From: Ascoidea tarda (nom. inval.)
Taxonomy: Eukaryota; Ascomycota; Saccharomycetes; Ascoideales; Ascoideaceae
Assembly (NCBI GenBank): GCA_030560485.1
Contig: JAKTTS010000047.1
Coordinates: 1 to 50,447, forward strand
Length of the DNA: 50,447 bases
Direction: 5' to 3'
Shown here: positions 40,601 through 49,400 of the stretch, one piece after another
How positions within the stretch are numbered: position 1 is the stretch's first letter
Layout: every line of letters starts with the position of its first letter
Position numbers and translations under genes: made by a program
Notes under the pieces: generated by a model
Told to the model about the DNA's origin: nothing
What the model saw: only the letters and a program-made list of their open reading frames with translations
Databases searched by the model: none

Positions 40601-41751
40601 TCCAATATTTTGAAATCATTTTCAGTTTTATTGTGATTTTTTGTATTTATTTTACTTATTTCATTATCTGTGCTATCGATTTTGTTGGTGATTGTATTTT
40701 TATCATCTGAATTAAGAAATATATTATAATAGTCTAAATCATCTAGATGGATAACTTTTTGGCCCAAATAAGAGTTGTCATTTATTAGGGCGGATTGATT
40801 AACTTGTTTAATGTTTGAAGACTGAGTTTTGTTGAAGATTTTAATTTGATCAATGTCAATTTCAATGTTTATTTTTGTTGGGATTAGAGGTTTTGTGTTA
40901 TCTTTATTTAAATTTGCTATTGAATTTTTGAAAAAATAAGGTTTTGAGCCAAATAGGGAACTTAAAGGTAATTTTTTTGAATTTTTATTGAAGCCTGGGT
41001 AGTAATAGGATAGGTAGAAGTCGTTCTTTTTAAGTTCTCTTAGCCTTTGTAGTTCCTTTTGGTGGAGAGATTCTTGCTTTTTCTTTTGAAACAATTCTTC
41101 ATTAGTTATCAAGTTAAAATTGTGATCATTGTTATTATTGTTATTATTGTTATCGTTATTATTTTTACTAGTATTGATGATAATATTGTTATTATTTGAG
41201 CGAGAGAAAGAAGAAAAATCAGTAATTCCATGAGCAGAAGGAAGATGCAAACCTTCAAAAGGAGCTTTGGTATTATTTGTAGTATGGTTAATGGTATCGG
41301 TATTCGAAGCAGTCTTGTTCAAGTTTTGCGAAGAGTTTTGAATTGAAATTGCAGTCGTGTCACCAAACAAACTGGTAAAATCGTCATTCATGAAATTTTG
41401 AGAAGAATTCTGGTTGAAAAAAAAGGGTTCGTCTTGGAGCGATTTGAAAAAAGAATCAGTAGCCAACTCATCGATATTTGATTTGGGGTTGGTGGAATCA
41501 GCGTTATCGTTATTCTCAAGCACGGGCTCGTCATCGTCAGCCAATTCGTCTTCATCTTCAAAGTCAATGGCGTTGGCAGCGTGCTTTGTTGAGCCAGAAG
41601 CAACAAGCTTTGAGGGATCAAAAGCTGAGAGATTGAAGGCGTCGGAGGGGTTGAAGCCATCGACCTGAGTAAGCAAGGAGTCCAAGACATCGTCTTCAGC
41701 TATCACATTCTTCTTCTTGGAGGTTGTGCTGGCAGAGTTGGAGTTGCTCAT
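37630..41751 (-). CDS. TAF1: TFIID subunit Taf1 (TAF130/145)
   Basis: 1373 aa, against 1066 in S. cerevisiae. The scaffold of TFIID, contacting TBP, Taf7 and promoter DNA. Seen: an acidic, Phe-rich N terminus suited to a TBP-binding TAND region (DSLLTQVDGFNPSDAF); long Asn/Asp-rich spacers; then the conserved central domain with HSAPALKLQSPYYPVKLTKQ, EEMPLILSKFGMGSKIINYY, LPIGETQVLGVQDRSPFWNF, RQVTHGQNARYFLRSIPFLF, VVGQLFPVVEVPSPHS and GFDQGFWKIKNND; the segment APWNLTKNFI; and near the C terminus a zinc knuckle CATCGAVGHIKTNKNCPFY. No bromodomains, as usual for fungi. The start is the ATG at 41751 (MSNSNSAS), since the longer frame upstream lacks ATG. I saw only two CTG codons (38011 and 38245), both in Ser/Asn/Gly or linker sequence. 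The size excess comes from Asn-rich linkers. Confidence 0.95.
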   Translation of the reverse strand: MSNSNSASTTSKKKNVIAEDDVLDSLLTQVDGFNPSDAFNLSAFDPSKLVASGSTKHAANAIDFEDEDELADDDEPVLENNDNADSTNPKSNIDELATDSFFKSLQDEPFFFNQNSSQNFMNDDFTSLFGDTTAISIQNSSQNLNKTASNTDTINHTTNNTKAPFEGLHLPSAHGITDFSSFSRSNNNNIIINTSKNNNDNNNNNNNNDHNFNLITNEELFQKKKQESLHQKELQRLRELKKNDFYLSYYYPGFNKNSKKLPLSSLFGSKPYFFKNSIANLNKDNTKPLIPTKINIEIDIDQIKIFNKTQSSNIKQVNQSALINDNSYLGQKVIHLDDLDYYNIFLNSDDKNTITNKIDSTDNEISKINTKNHNKTENDFKILETNPKSNSNFDLHSPRKKQKIIPDIVTNDLILATSNWDDTMIFGIDNLDDSYQLLDSATQKKTSIKIQQNSTNTNTTTISNNISILEDKFPYDNSFDESDYDLIELDENSQTDNDDIEEHNYFRKKPKLKLDLNDSKLLFLSDSIKKISKSRFHNSRRNQINKRDPQLLSQIPINEKQLAMRFNFSNDTQYQILNENYHSKIRTTIGNLQIDHSAPALKLQSPYYPVKLTKQEMRYFHRSRFLIRSNTVMKFSKVKLRKRKTYKNKDIKEVFNKTADLSLGDSLNYVLLEYSEEMPLILSKFGMGSKIINYYRKITKEDIKRPKLPIGETQVLGVQDRSPFWNFGFVNNGQIVPTLYNKMVRSPIFRHEAKSTDFLLIRQVTHGQNARYFLRSIPFLFVVGQLFPVVEVPSPHSRKVTAVSKNRLKMIVFRALNKSEYHRLSLRDISSHFPDQNDMQNRQRLKEFMEYQRTGFDQGFWKIKNNDIVLPEFEEIRSMITPEDITLLESMQVGQQYNEDSLLYNISRISLENFEGLIRFINDNNGGDFLKNKNWKLTISQINQLQKALNDIKNNDENERNEHSTDNNKNNNNNSNYNDEDEKAPWNLTKNFIIATQGKAMLQIHGEMDPTGISEGFSSLKTSMKGGFKTLDEYSSNSPFVGTPGNNSGSNSNKKEGSSKGGKSGHSYSIASQQKAYDDEIKRVWESQARSLSNDNINEIIENQQNLSNQLRFLRFEANRIKHEKVLKITRLIKDSNGMLQRKTEVIKDSRIINAYLLRKEEQFQEKLLLLSSGGSGHALGLGLGSGTGNLYDFDLNNIKAPSNLNEKKILEQHLEILEAERKKKGSGQGRGRRKRGNIKSNSGVNLNSRLTSDDTNRVGVSHGEGDMYGNNSIGSNVNDGISNNGSMIEDGAFASLGVNTTYELSNGFGSREETAESFDKLGMAKSGKGIGKGRNTNRKCATCGAVGHIKTNKNCPFYYTKGPGRKDTEIDN

Positions 41752-41963
41752 CGTCGGTGCAGATGCTGGAGGCGTTGGTGAAGAGCAGCAACATCTTCTG
41801 GACTTAAGCGCCGGCACTGAGTGCACGTGGACTTATGTAAGCAACACATGTCGTGATCAGCGCACGTGTTCCGGTTATGCTGTAAACACATACGTGACCT
41901 TCGTTCTTGAGGAGAAGAAAAGCAGCAGCAGCACAGGCAGCAGAGGAAGCAGAAACACCAGCA
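41752..41963. promoter_or_regulatory. TAF1-RDS3 bidirectional promoter with two CACGTG boxes
   Basis: 212 bp between divergent starts. CACGTG occurs at 41824-41829 and 41863-41868, 39 bp apart start to start, close to four helical turns. A third half-match, TACGTGA, is at 41891. Cbf1 binds CACGTG and often phases nucleosomes at shared promoters in Candida-type yeasts. GC content is high throughout. Confidence 0.6.
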
Positions 41964-42284
41964 ATGTCGCGCCACCAGTTTGATCTTCTAGTGTGCCACA
42001 AGTTGCCGGGAACACATGTGGGAAGGCTTTGCGAGAAGTGCGACGGAAAGTGTCCGGCGTGCGACTCGTACGTGCACTCGTATGAGCAGGTTCGAGTGTG
42101 CGACGAGTGTGCCTTTGGAGAGAACGAAACCAAGTGTATTATCTGCTACAACCCAGGGGTGTCTGAGGCGTACTACTGCTACGAATGTGTGATGCGAGAG
42201 AAGAACCGAGAGGGCTGTCCAAGAGTGATCAGCATCGGAAGCAGCAGAAGCAACTTGTTCTATGAAAAGCGGAAGCAGGCCTGA
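41964..42284 (+). CDS. RDS3: Rds3, SF3b/U2 snRNP zinc protein (PHF5A orthologue)
   Basis: 106 aa (107 in S. cerevisiae). A three-zinc knotted protein in the SF3b complex, next to the branch-site adenosine. Seen: MSRHQFDLLVCHKLPGTHVG, RLCEKCDGKCPACDSYV, RVCDECAFG, KCIICYNPGVSEAYYCYECV and EGCPRVISIGSSRSN, carrying the full set of family cysteines. The start at 41964 gives MSRHQFDL, the family N terminus; the in-frame ALA/ARG-rich extension upstream has no ATG of its own in a sensible place. The gene is notably GC-rich (about 55%) for this window and continues the GC-rich patch that starts in the 5' end of TAF1. Confidence 0.97.
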   Translation: MSRHQFDLLVCHKLPGTHVGRLCEKCDGKCPACDSYVHSYEQVRVCDECAFGENETKCIICYNPGVSEAYYCYECVMREKNREGCPRVISIGSSRSNLFYEKRKQA

Positions 42285-42681
42285 GCTGGCGTTTTTTCCT
42301 TGGAGTGACCTTTCTCCGATTTCTCTTGCTTGTTTAGGAAGGAAAATTTTTTCTGCTTTGCTTTTTATCGCTGCAGACTTTTCTGTCTTTCAAATTATTC
42401 GCTTCTAATTAGTAATAGTTCCATAATATATAAAACAATCCAACATTTCTCAAGCTCCTTCAAGTTTATTTTTAATCCCTCTTTTTCAATTTACAATTTT
42501 CTAAAATAATATATTTAATAACATTGGTTTCTTATCTCTTCGGTTTTTTTTCTCCCTCAATATATATTGCTTTCTTTATCTAGACACATCTACGCATCTA
42601 CACATCTACACATCTATAAGTATATCTCTTTTCCCTGATTATCCCCATAACAAGATACAGAGCAGAGATCAAACATCAATC
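42285..42681. other. RDS3-DRE2 intergenic region, DRE2 promoter
   Basis: 397 bp. Pyrimidine-rich stretches dominate the coding strand upstream of DRE2, with four tandem 8-bp units (CACATCTA, one with CG for CA) at 42585-42616. No gene is supported. Confidence 0.65.
42585..42616. repeat. Four 8-bp tandem repeats (CACATCTA) in the DRE2 promoter
   Basis: Units at 42585, 42593 (CGCATCTA), 42601 and 42609, ending 65 bp before the DRE2 start, so likely within the 5' UTR. Confidence 0.9.
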
Positions 42682-43872
42682 ATGACAGGCTCCAGTAAAG
42701 AAATATTATTACTATTGGATCCTTCGATCGTCACTAAATCTAATTCACTGAAAGTTGAAATCTTCAAAAAGCTCATCGACAAGAAATATCCTTACTCCCA
42801 TATACATCAGTATTTGCTTAGTATTTACTGTCTCAACAACGGTAATGATCAGATATTGTATGATGAAATATTTTATTTGAATAGTGGTAATTTCAAGGAT
42901 AATCTACGAGGGTTTGAGGGGAATAGTCAAGTTCTTTCAAAAGAGGTGGAGAAAGAACTAGAAGAAATAGAGATAACTGATAAAATTTTGCATAGTTATC
43001 ATAGTCACCAGACAGATTTAAAAAATAACGAGTTGGAAATAATCTTTAACAGATTGAGATATAATGGAAAGTTTTTATATAAAAATAACGACAAAACCAA
43101 ATTACAGGGCATTATGATCGGGTTTATAACTGGTGATAATTACTGGACCAAACCTGACTTGTCAAACAAATCCGTATCAATACCTCTCAAAAGAAACACC
43201 AAAACCAATAAGAATAAGAATAAAAATATGAAATTGCCTTTCTTTAAAAAGAAAACAATTTCAAATGGATTTGCCAATAATGAAAACAACTACAACAACA
43301 CTAATAATGAAAATGATAAACTAAAATTCTTTGACGATATTGATATAGATTTCAATGATGATCTTGATTTCAGCATGCACAACACAAACCACGACCATAA
43401 CAACTCCTCCTCCTCTTCTTCTTCCCTATTCATAAATGACGATGACGATTATCTTCTCTTGAACTCCAACTTGTTGTCGAATCCAATTGAACTCCCCAAC
43501 ACTGATGACGGTTTGATCTGCTCCACTGACAAAAAAAAAAGGAAAAAAGCCTGTAAGGACTGCACTTGTGGGCTCAAAGAACAGGAAGAAAGTGACGCTT
43601 TGAACCACCTATCGATCCAGCAAAAGATCTTGGGCAATTTGGCCCTCAGTGCCAACCAGGAAGCCATTAAGATCGAACAAAGAATCATCTCCTTGGACAC
43701 TGACGAAATGGCAGAGGTTGATTTCACTGTGGAGGGCAAAACCGGGGGATGTGGCTCGTGTGCTTTGGGAGACGCCTTCCGCTGCGATGGTTGTCCCTAC
43801 CTAGGCCTTCCTCCTTTCAAACCTGGCGAAATAGTGTCTCTTGATGGTTTTGGTGAAGATTTGGACATCTGA
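42682..43872 (+). CDS. DRE2: Dre2 (anamorsin/CIAPIN1), cytosolic Fe-S assembly electron carrier
   Basis: 396 aa (348 in S. cerevisiae). With Tah18 it passes electrons from NADPH to early cytosolic Fe-S assembly and to ribonucleotide reductase cofactor formation. Seen: a diverged methyltransferase-like N domain (about 1-165) with GNLAL-type end motifs absent; the linker [20 protein letters not shown]; an Asn/Asp/Ser-rich spacer with a DDD acidic patch; the [2Fe-2S] motif C-x10-C-x2-C-x-C (in [19 protein letters not shown]); and the C-terminal C-x2-C-x7-C-x2-C in [20 protein letters not shown]. It ends [20 protein letters not shown]. All eight cluster cysteines are present. GC content rises in the last 350 bp. 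The one CTG codon seen is near the N terminus in a non-conserved NSxKVE stretch. Confidence 0.95.
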   Translation: MTGSSKEILLLLDPSIVTKSNSLKVEIFKKLIDKKYPYSHIHQYLLSIYCLNNGNDQILYDEIFYLNSGNFKDNLRGFEGNSQVLSKEVEKELEEIEITDKILHSYHSHQTDLKNNELEIIFNRLRYNGKFLYKNNDKTKLQGIMIGFITGDNYWTKPDLSNKSVSIPLKRNTKTNKNKNKNMKLPFFKKKTISNGFANNENNYNNTNNENDKLKFFDDIDIDFNDDLDFSMHNTNHDHNNSSSSSSSLFINDDDDYLLLNSNLLSNPIELPNTDDGLICSTDKKKRKKACKDCTCGLKEQEESDALNHLSIQQKILGNLALSANQEAIKIEQRIISLDTDEMAEVDFTVEGKTGGCGSCALGDAFRCDGCPYLGLPPFKPGEIVSLDGFGEDLDI

Positions 43873-44656
43873 ATGGGCTTTGCTGCTCCGTACTTGGGGC
43901 CGTAACCGATGCAATGCGCACTCTTACGACGGCCGGCCAAGCCGTACAGCGGTTCTCGGTGTGTAAGACTCGGATAGAAATACACGAATAGCAATGCAAA
44001 TAGCAACACGAACAGCAACACACGGCATATGAAACACGGTCGGCCTGCACGCTTCGTAGATGTGGTGCGTAGGGCTTTCGAAGCCGCGCTGGAGCCCGCA
44101 TGCCAAGCTTTGCTGAGGACGTGCTGCGCATTCAACACTATTTATCTGAAAATATTTCTTGTCTGATCTGGGAGGGCTTGGTACGGTTCCGGCAAAAAGT
44201 CTTGGGCTGCGTTCCACAAATAAGGTTAGCACAGGTGTGTATTCGCGCAACTGAGGATAAGCTTAACAAAAAATAAGAAAATGGTGGTAATTCTATTGTA
44301 ACCTAACCATTTTAAGCTTAAATCATGATAGAATTCTGTATTGTTTCACTTGTACATATTAATTACCTTAGTGGCTTCTTAGCGGATTCTTAGCTTTCTA
44401 CCTAACTTTCCTTCTTGCCCTTTTTTCATCTTCTTTCCATCCTTTTTTTAGCTTTCTCTTCCCTCCTTCTATTTTTTGGTTTTTACTTAAATACTACAAG
44501 GCCCCTCCATTTTCCACTTTGCCTGTTTCCCCCCTTGCCTTTCTCCATACTTTTGAGCTACTGCTGTCTGTTTTGCTTCAATAATCCATTTCACTGTCCA
44601 CTTCCATCATTTTCCTTTTGTCTGTTCTCACCCACTCTGCTTTACCACCACACAAA
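43873..44656. other. DRE2-WOR1-like intergenic region with a GC-rich block
   Basis: 784 bp. The first 360 bp reach 57-67% GC on single lines by count, continuing the GC rise at the end of DRE2. From 44250 on it is AT-rich and then strongly pyrimidine-rich (44390-44640), a usual pattern before yeast starts. Several overlapping open frames in the GC block show no family resemblance and use CTG freely. Confidence 0.65.
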
Positions 44657-46435
44657 ATGGAGACTTATCATGGAATGATTTCTTCCACAAACGACGCAAT
44701 CCTTCTAATGGAAGCAACAAGGTTGTCCATCTTGCCCAAGATTACACGACGTTTAACTGAACATGAAAGAAAATCAATCAAGTCTGGCTCCATCTACATC
44801 TGGGACGAAGAGGAAGCTGGCATGAGACGTTGGACTGACGGAAGATCTTGGTCTGCCTCAAGAGTCTCTGGCTGTTTCTTGAATTACAAAGAAATGGAGA
44901 GCAATCTCACCTCAAAAAACAACTCCCAAAACAACTCTCACAGTCACTTGAGTAATCTTAATGGCCTTCACAATTTCAACAATTTCAATAACTTCAATAA
45001 CAACAACAACCCTGCTTTTCAATCTGCCATGCCCATGTATTCCTATAAAATTGATGGCTTGATTAAACAAAGCTTTTCTTTAAACACAAAAGCTGGAAAA
45101 AAATTGCATTTAATCGCCTACTTGAACAACAACATTGATATCAATAATCACAACCTAATGATCCCAACAAAAGACCCAAAATTACAATCTATTAAAATCC
45201 CTGATGATATTTACCCCGAAGAATATACAAATCCTGATTCCGATAACATCAACGACATTTCTGAATTTACTTCAGACAATAACAATAATAATACAAACTC
45301 AAATACTATCACTGATGCAAACAAAAACATCAATATAAATAATGAAGATAATGACAATAATGGTGATAATGATAATGATAATGATAATCAAAATCAAAAC
45401 CAAAACCAAAATCAAAAAAAAACAGAAGCCAACAATATCAAAACTCGCCCTGAAGTAAAATCAGAATTCAACTCTGAAAATCAAATCCCAACAATAAATA
45501 AAAATATACCTTCAAATCTTTCCAATTCTTCAAAAAACTCTCCAAATAATAACCAACCTCCAACTATTACTCTCCCTTCTATAAACGATCAGTTTTCCTC
45601 AAATTCTCCAATAAGTTTGATCAATTCTCATAACTATAACCAACCTCTACCTCCACTCCATCAGATTAAAAGCACTGTTCCTACTTTGCCTCCATTAAAC
45701 TACAATCATCCCTACGATAATTACTATCCTCCGCAAAATTACACTAACAATAATAATAACTCTAACATGACTTTTATGAACAATAACTATCCTCCATCAA
45801 TTCCTTCACCTCATCTTAATCATAACTTTCCACCTCACTCACAACCTCAAAATATTCCACCTCCAAACCCACACCAGCATGATTATTATAACAATCGTAA
45901 TCAAAACTATAACAACGCTCATCACTATCATCATCCATCAGTTCCGCCATCAGCTCCACCACCAGCTCCACCATATTATAATCAAAATTCACAAATACCC
46001 CCAAACTATAATAGAAATTATAATTACAACTACGATTATGACTACTACAACATGCAAAACCAAAGACCTTATGATCCAATGTATGATCAATACAACTCAT
46101 ATCTGCAAAATTTACCTCCTCAAGCTCAACATTTTTACAACAGAGGCCCTCAATATCACTCCTCCCAAAATTTTAATCAAATTAACAAGCCTTCTCCAGT
46201 TATATATCCTCCTCCTCCTTCACCTTCACCCAACCATCCTATTACCTCAAATTCCAGACAATTTACCTCTCCGTTGCCTCCAGCAAACCCTCCACATTAT
46301 TATCAAAATCAAAATAATTACGATCAGTATCCTTATCCACCAATCTCAAAACCACCAATACCTCCAAGCAAACATGTTAGAAACGATTTTGACAATCAAC
46401 TATTAGGTGCTTTAAATAAATCATCTTTCAAATAA
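44657..46435 (+). CDS. Gti1/Pac2-family transcriptional regulator (WOR1/MIT1-like)
   Basis: 592 aa. This family (Candida Wor1, S. cerevisiae Mit1, S. pombe Pac2 and Gti1) controls morphological and white-opaque-type switching; it binds DNA through a bipartite WOPR domain. Seen: the N-terminal half METYHGMISSTNDAILLMEA, LPKITRRLTEHERKSIKSGS, IYIWDEEEAGMRRWTDGRSW and SASRVSGCFLNYKEME; a short Asn-rich linker; the second half YKIDGLIKQSFSLNTKAGKK then LHLIAYL. The remainder is a long Asn/Pro/Tyr/His-rich low-complexity tail of prion-like type, as in Wor1. The ATG at 44657 fits the family start MxTYxG; the in-frame extension upstream lacks ATG. Wor1 or Mit1/Pac2 orthology cannot be decided by eye. 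The downstream 3.5 kb is empty. Confidence 0.93.
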   Translation: METYHGMISSTNDAILLMEATRLSILPKITRRLTEHERKSIKSGSIYIWDEEEAGMRRWTDGRSWSASRVSGCFLNYKEMESNLTSKNNSQNNSHSHLSNLNGLHNFNNFNNFNNNNNPAFQSAMPMYSYKIDGLIKQSFSLNTKAGKKLHLIAYLNNNIDINNHNLMIPTKDPKLQSIKIPDDIYPEEYTNPDSDNINDISEFTSDNNNNNTNSNTITDANKNININNEDNDNNGDNDNDNDNQNQNQNQNQKKTEANNIKTRPEVKSEFNSENQIPTINKNIPSNLSNSSKNSPNNNQPPTITLPSINDQFSSNSPISLINSHNYNQPLPPLHQIKSTVPTLPPLNYNHPYDNYYPPQNYTNNNNNSNMTFMNNNYPPSIPSPHLNHNFPPHSQPQNIPPPNPHQHDYYNNRNQNYNNAHHYHHPSVPPSAPPPAPPYYNQNSQIPPNYNRNYNYNYDYDYYNMQNQRPYDPMYDQYNSYLQNLPPQAQHFYNRGPQYHSSQNFNQINKPSPVIYPPPPSPSPNHPITSNSRQFTSPLPPANPPHYYQNQNNYDQYPYPPISKPPIPPSKHVRNDFDNQLLGALNKSSFK

Positions 46436-49400
46436 TTAATTAACCCTTTACGTTTTTTTTCAATTTATTCTCAAATCTTTTATTATGTAGTATAATTGAA
46501 ATTGGATTCTCATTCATTCATATTTTTAGTCCTATCTTTTACATTCTTGGGTTTTTATATTTCAAAAAGAAAGCAATCCTTTAGAATCCTACCAATTTAC
46601 CATCTTTACAACAATTCCTGAAATGCTTTTGAACGCTTTTTACAAAAAATCCCACATATATATCACAGTTCATATAGCTCGTAATAATTAATAATTTGTC
46701 ATTGAGCAACTATTAACTATTAAATAACTACTAACTCGCCTACTATAATCTACTTGGTCATCTAATGGCTCTCTTTAATGTTTATTCCATCCTCAAATGC
46801 TTTGACAAAGACAGGCCAAACGAAACATCACAAATGCTTGATGAAATTCTTGACATATCATTACAATACAAAGAATAAGCTACAACCTGTGAATTAAAAA
46901 CCATTCTCTAAAAAGCATTTCTTTGTGATGCTATCGCTTATCAAAAATGCAATGTAACATATTATATAATTCTAAGATGTATCAGGACATGTTAAGGAGC
47001 CATCGCTACCTTTCACACTTAGAAAGCTGTAAATTAAATGCAATTGTTTGGTGATATGATTTAAAGAAAATAGATTTTCACTTAGCTCTTATCAAATATA
47101 ATGAGTGTGTGTTGTTCACATCACTTTCATCACATATTATTTGCCATATTATTTGAGGAGTTCAGTCCAAGTCTTCCATCAAGTTTAAATGTATAGTTTT
47201 CTACTATTTCCAGAAGTTTTTATTCAATATATTCGAAGTACCTAAAATCACACTGTTTGTGTACACTTATTTTGATGGTTTAAGATTTCATAATGAAAAG
47301 ATATTTAGATTTTGTTTTAAAACTGATGAGGATATTTACTATTTATCTTCTGTTAGTGACAATGGTGACTGGAGGATTTGAATTTTCAAATAGATGTTGA
47401 CTCATTATTCATATTGAGAGATTGTAAGGAAGTTAGGGAAGTTAAGAAAGTAAAAAATTGCATTAAATTGATTATCCTGAAATTTTCCATTTAGTAATAA
47501 TTACTCTATACTATATGTTACATATTATTCACAAAATCATTTAATGTTTACCTAAATCCTTTCATTTATTTTTCTGTGGTAAGTAAATTGTATTGAACCT
47601 CATAGTGTTTTGAACTTTTGGAAATAGAAAAGAGAATTTACAAAAGTTGTTTATCTTGTGTCTAAGCTCAATTGAATTGATACAAGATGATCTAATATAA
47701 TAGGAAGAGAGTTTAAGTTCTAAGTCAAAATCAAAATCAACATCAACATCAACATCAGCGCCAGCACCAGCACCAGAATCAACTTTAAAAAATGAATTAA
47801 TTGCTAGCCATCCCTAGCAGTATATAGCACTAATCATTGATAAAAGTACGATTATTGAATCGATTTTATATGTATCTATAACTTCTGTTATCCATCTTTT
47901 GGACAGACCAAATTTCTTTTGGGCCAACCTTTCTCATTAAAAGGTTGATAAGTCAGTATAACACTCTTTGCTTTCATATATATAATATGTGTAAATATCC
48001 ATAATTGGACCCATCTGCATTTTGATGAAATAGTGTAACTATATTTTTGCTGAAAATGAGGTAGAATAAACATGTGAATGATCAATAGTGAAAATTTCTT
48101 GTAATAAAAATTCTTTCTAAAGTCAGTAATTCAAATCGAGCGCTAGATAATAAAATGACAATTATTTCCAGCAAAAGTCTGTCATTGTTTTCTCTTTGAA
48201 GAAATAATCTTCCAGAAGCTTTAGAGATTTTAATTTTCTAAATTGAATTGTCTGTAATACTGAAATTCTCATTGTATCTGCCATTTGTTTTCGCAAGTGA
48301 GGTAGGAATTTGTTGTGCACTTTCTGGGTCTTTCAAACCTATAGCTTTTACCAACGTTTTATTTGTAGCAGAATTTACACCTTTAGCACTTTTAGATCTA
48401 CCCACAAACACTCCTGATATACTATACAGATACCTTCTTAAAGCAACTGATGTTTTTAAATCAACTTTTCCTTACGGCTTTAAATAGTAGACGAGATTGA
48501 TGATAAGGATGTTCCTAAATTCTGGTGCGTTTTCTTACGATCCGGTCAGGTTCGTCAACCACGTTTCATTTTATTTTTCGAACTGTTGTAGCCACGAAAG
48601 ATTTTGAACCCGGTAAGACAATACCGTATATGCACCGATCCGGACTACGCATTCGTAATACTAGAATCGGCTCGAATCGTTAAATAAAGTTGTTGAATAA
48701 GAAGGAACTCACAACCACCAACCATATTTGATTGATGTATGTTGACAATTTTACTACTAGTGGGGCTATTATTTTGAAGAACTATCATTCGATCAAGCAA
48801 ATTGACATGGTTGATTCACTTTGATTAAAGTAATTCAATTCCGTATTTAAATGATAAAATGAAGAAATTTTTGATGTGTGGATCTGAAAAATGTATAATT
48901 GCTTAAAAGTTATTGTCAAACTATTTAAGGAACTTTTTGATATTAACAACTTATGACTTATAGAAATTAATGCCATCAATAAAATATTTAAAATTAATGT
49001 TTTTTTTTTTTGGGCTGGTGTTTATTTATTCAAATGAATTTTCTCCTGAATTTTGTTTAGCTCGTAATTTTTGATTATCAAAGTAATTATCAAAGCATTG
49101 GAAGAAAAGTTAATAATTAATAAAAATACCCCTTTTAGTTAACTCTTTAGTTAATTTGTATAACTGTTTTGAATCGGATAATCTTAAAAATTGAATCTAG
49201 AAATTATTGTAACTAAACCATCCAAAAATTTAATAAAATTTAATATTTTTAAATAGCTTATAAAGTTTAAATTAAGATAGTTGCGATATTATTTAGGGAT
49301 TCGATAGCCTTAATTGTTTTGCGCATCTGAAATTATTAAATTTATCTAGAAATCACATTAAAACCAATTAATGAATTTCTACAATAATCTACAATAAAAC

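Noticed and set aside
43797-44250. Three overlapping minus-strand ORFs after DRE2
   Set aside because: They overlap the conserved DRE2 3' end, lie in a GC-rich block, use CTG and have no similarity; one hydrophobic stretch is not enough.
46765-46878. 37-codon ORF from an ATG in the empty interval
   Set aside because: Length expected by chance; no motif or conservation evidence available.
48490-48730. LTR or other retroelement relic in the GC-richer patch (TGTTGAATAAGAAGG at 48692 resembles an LTR start)
   Set aside because: No matching second terminus, target-site repeat, primer-binding site or coding remnant was seen.
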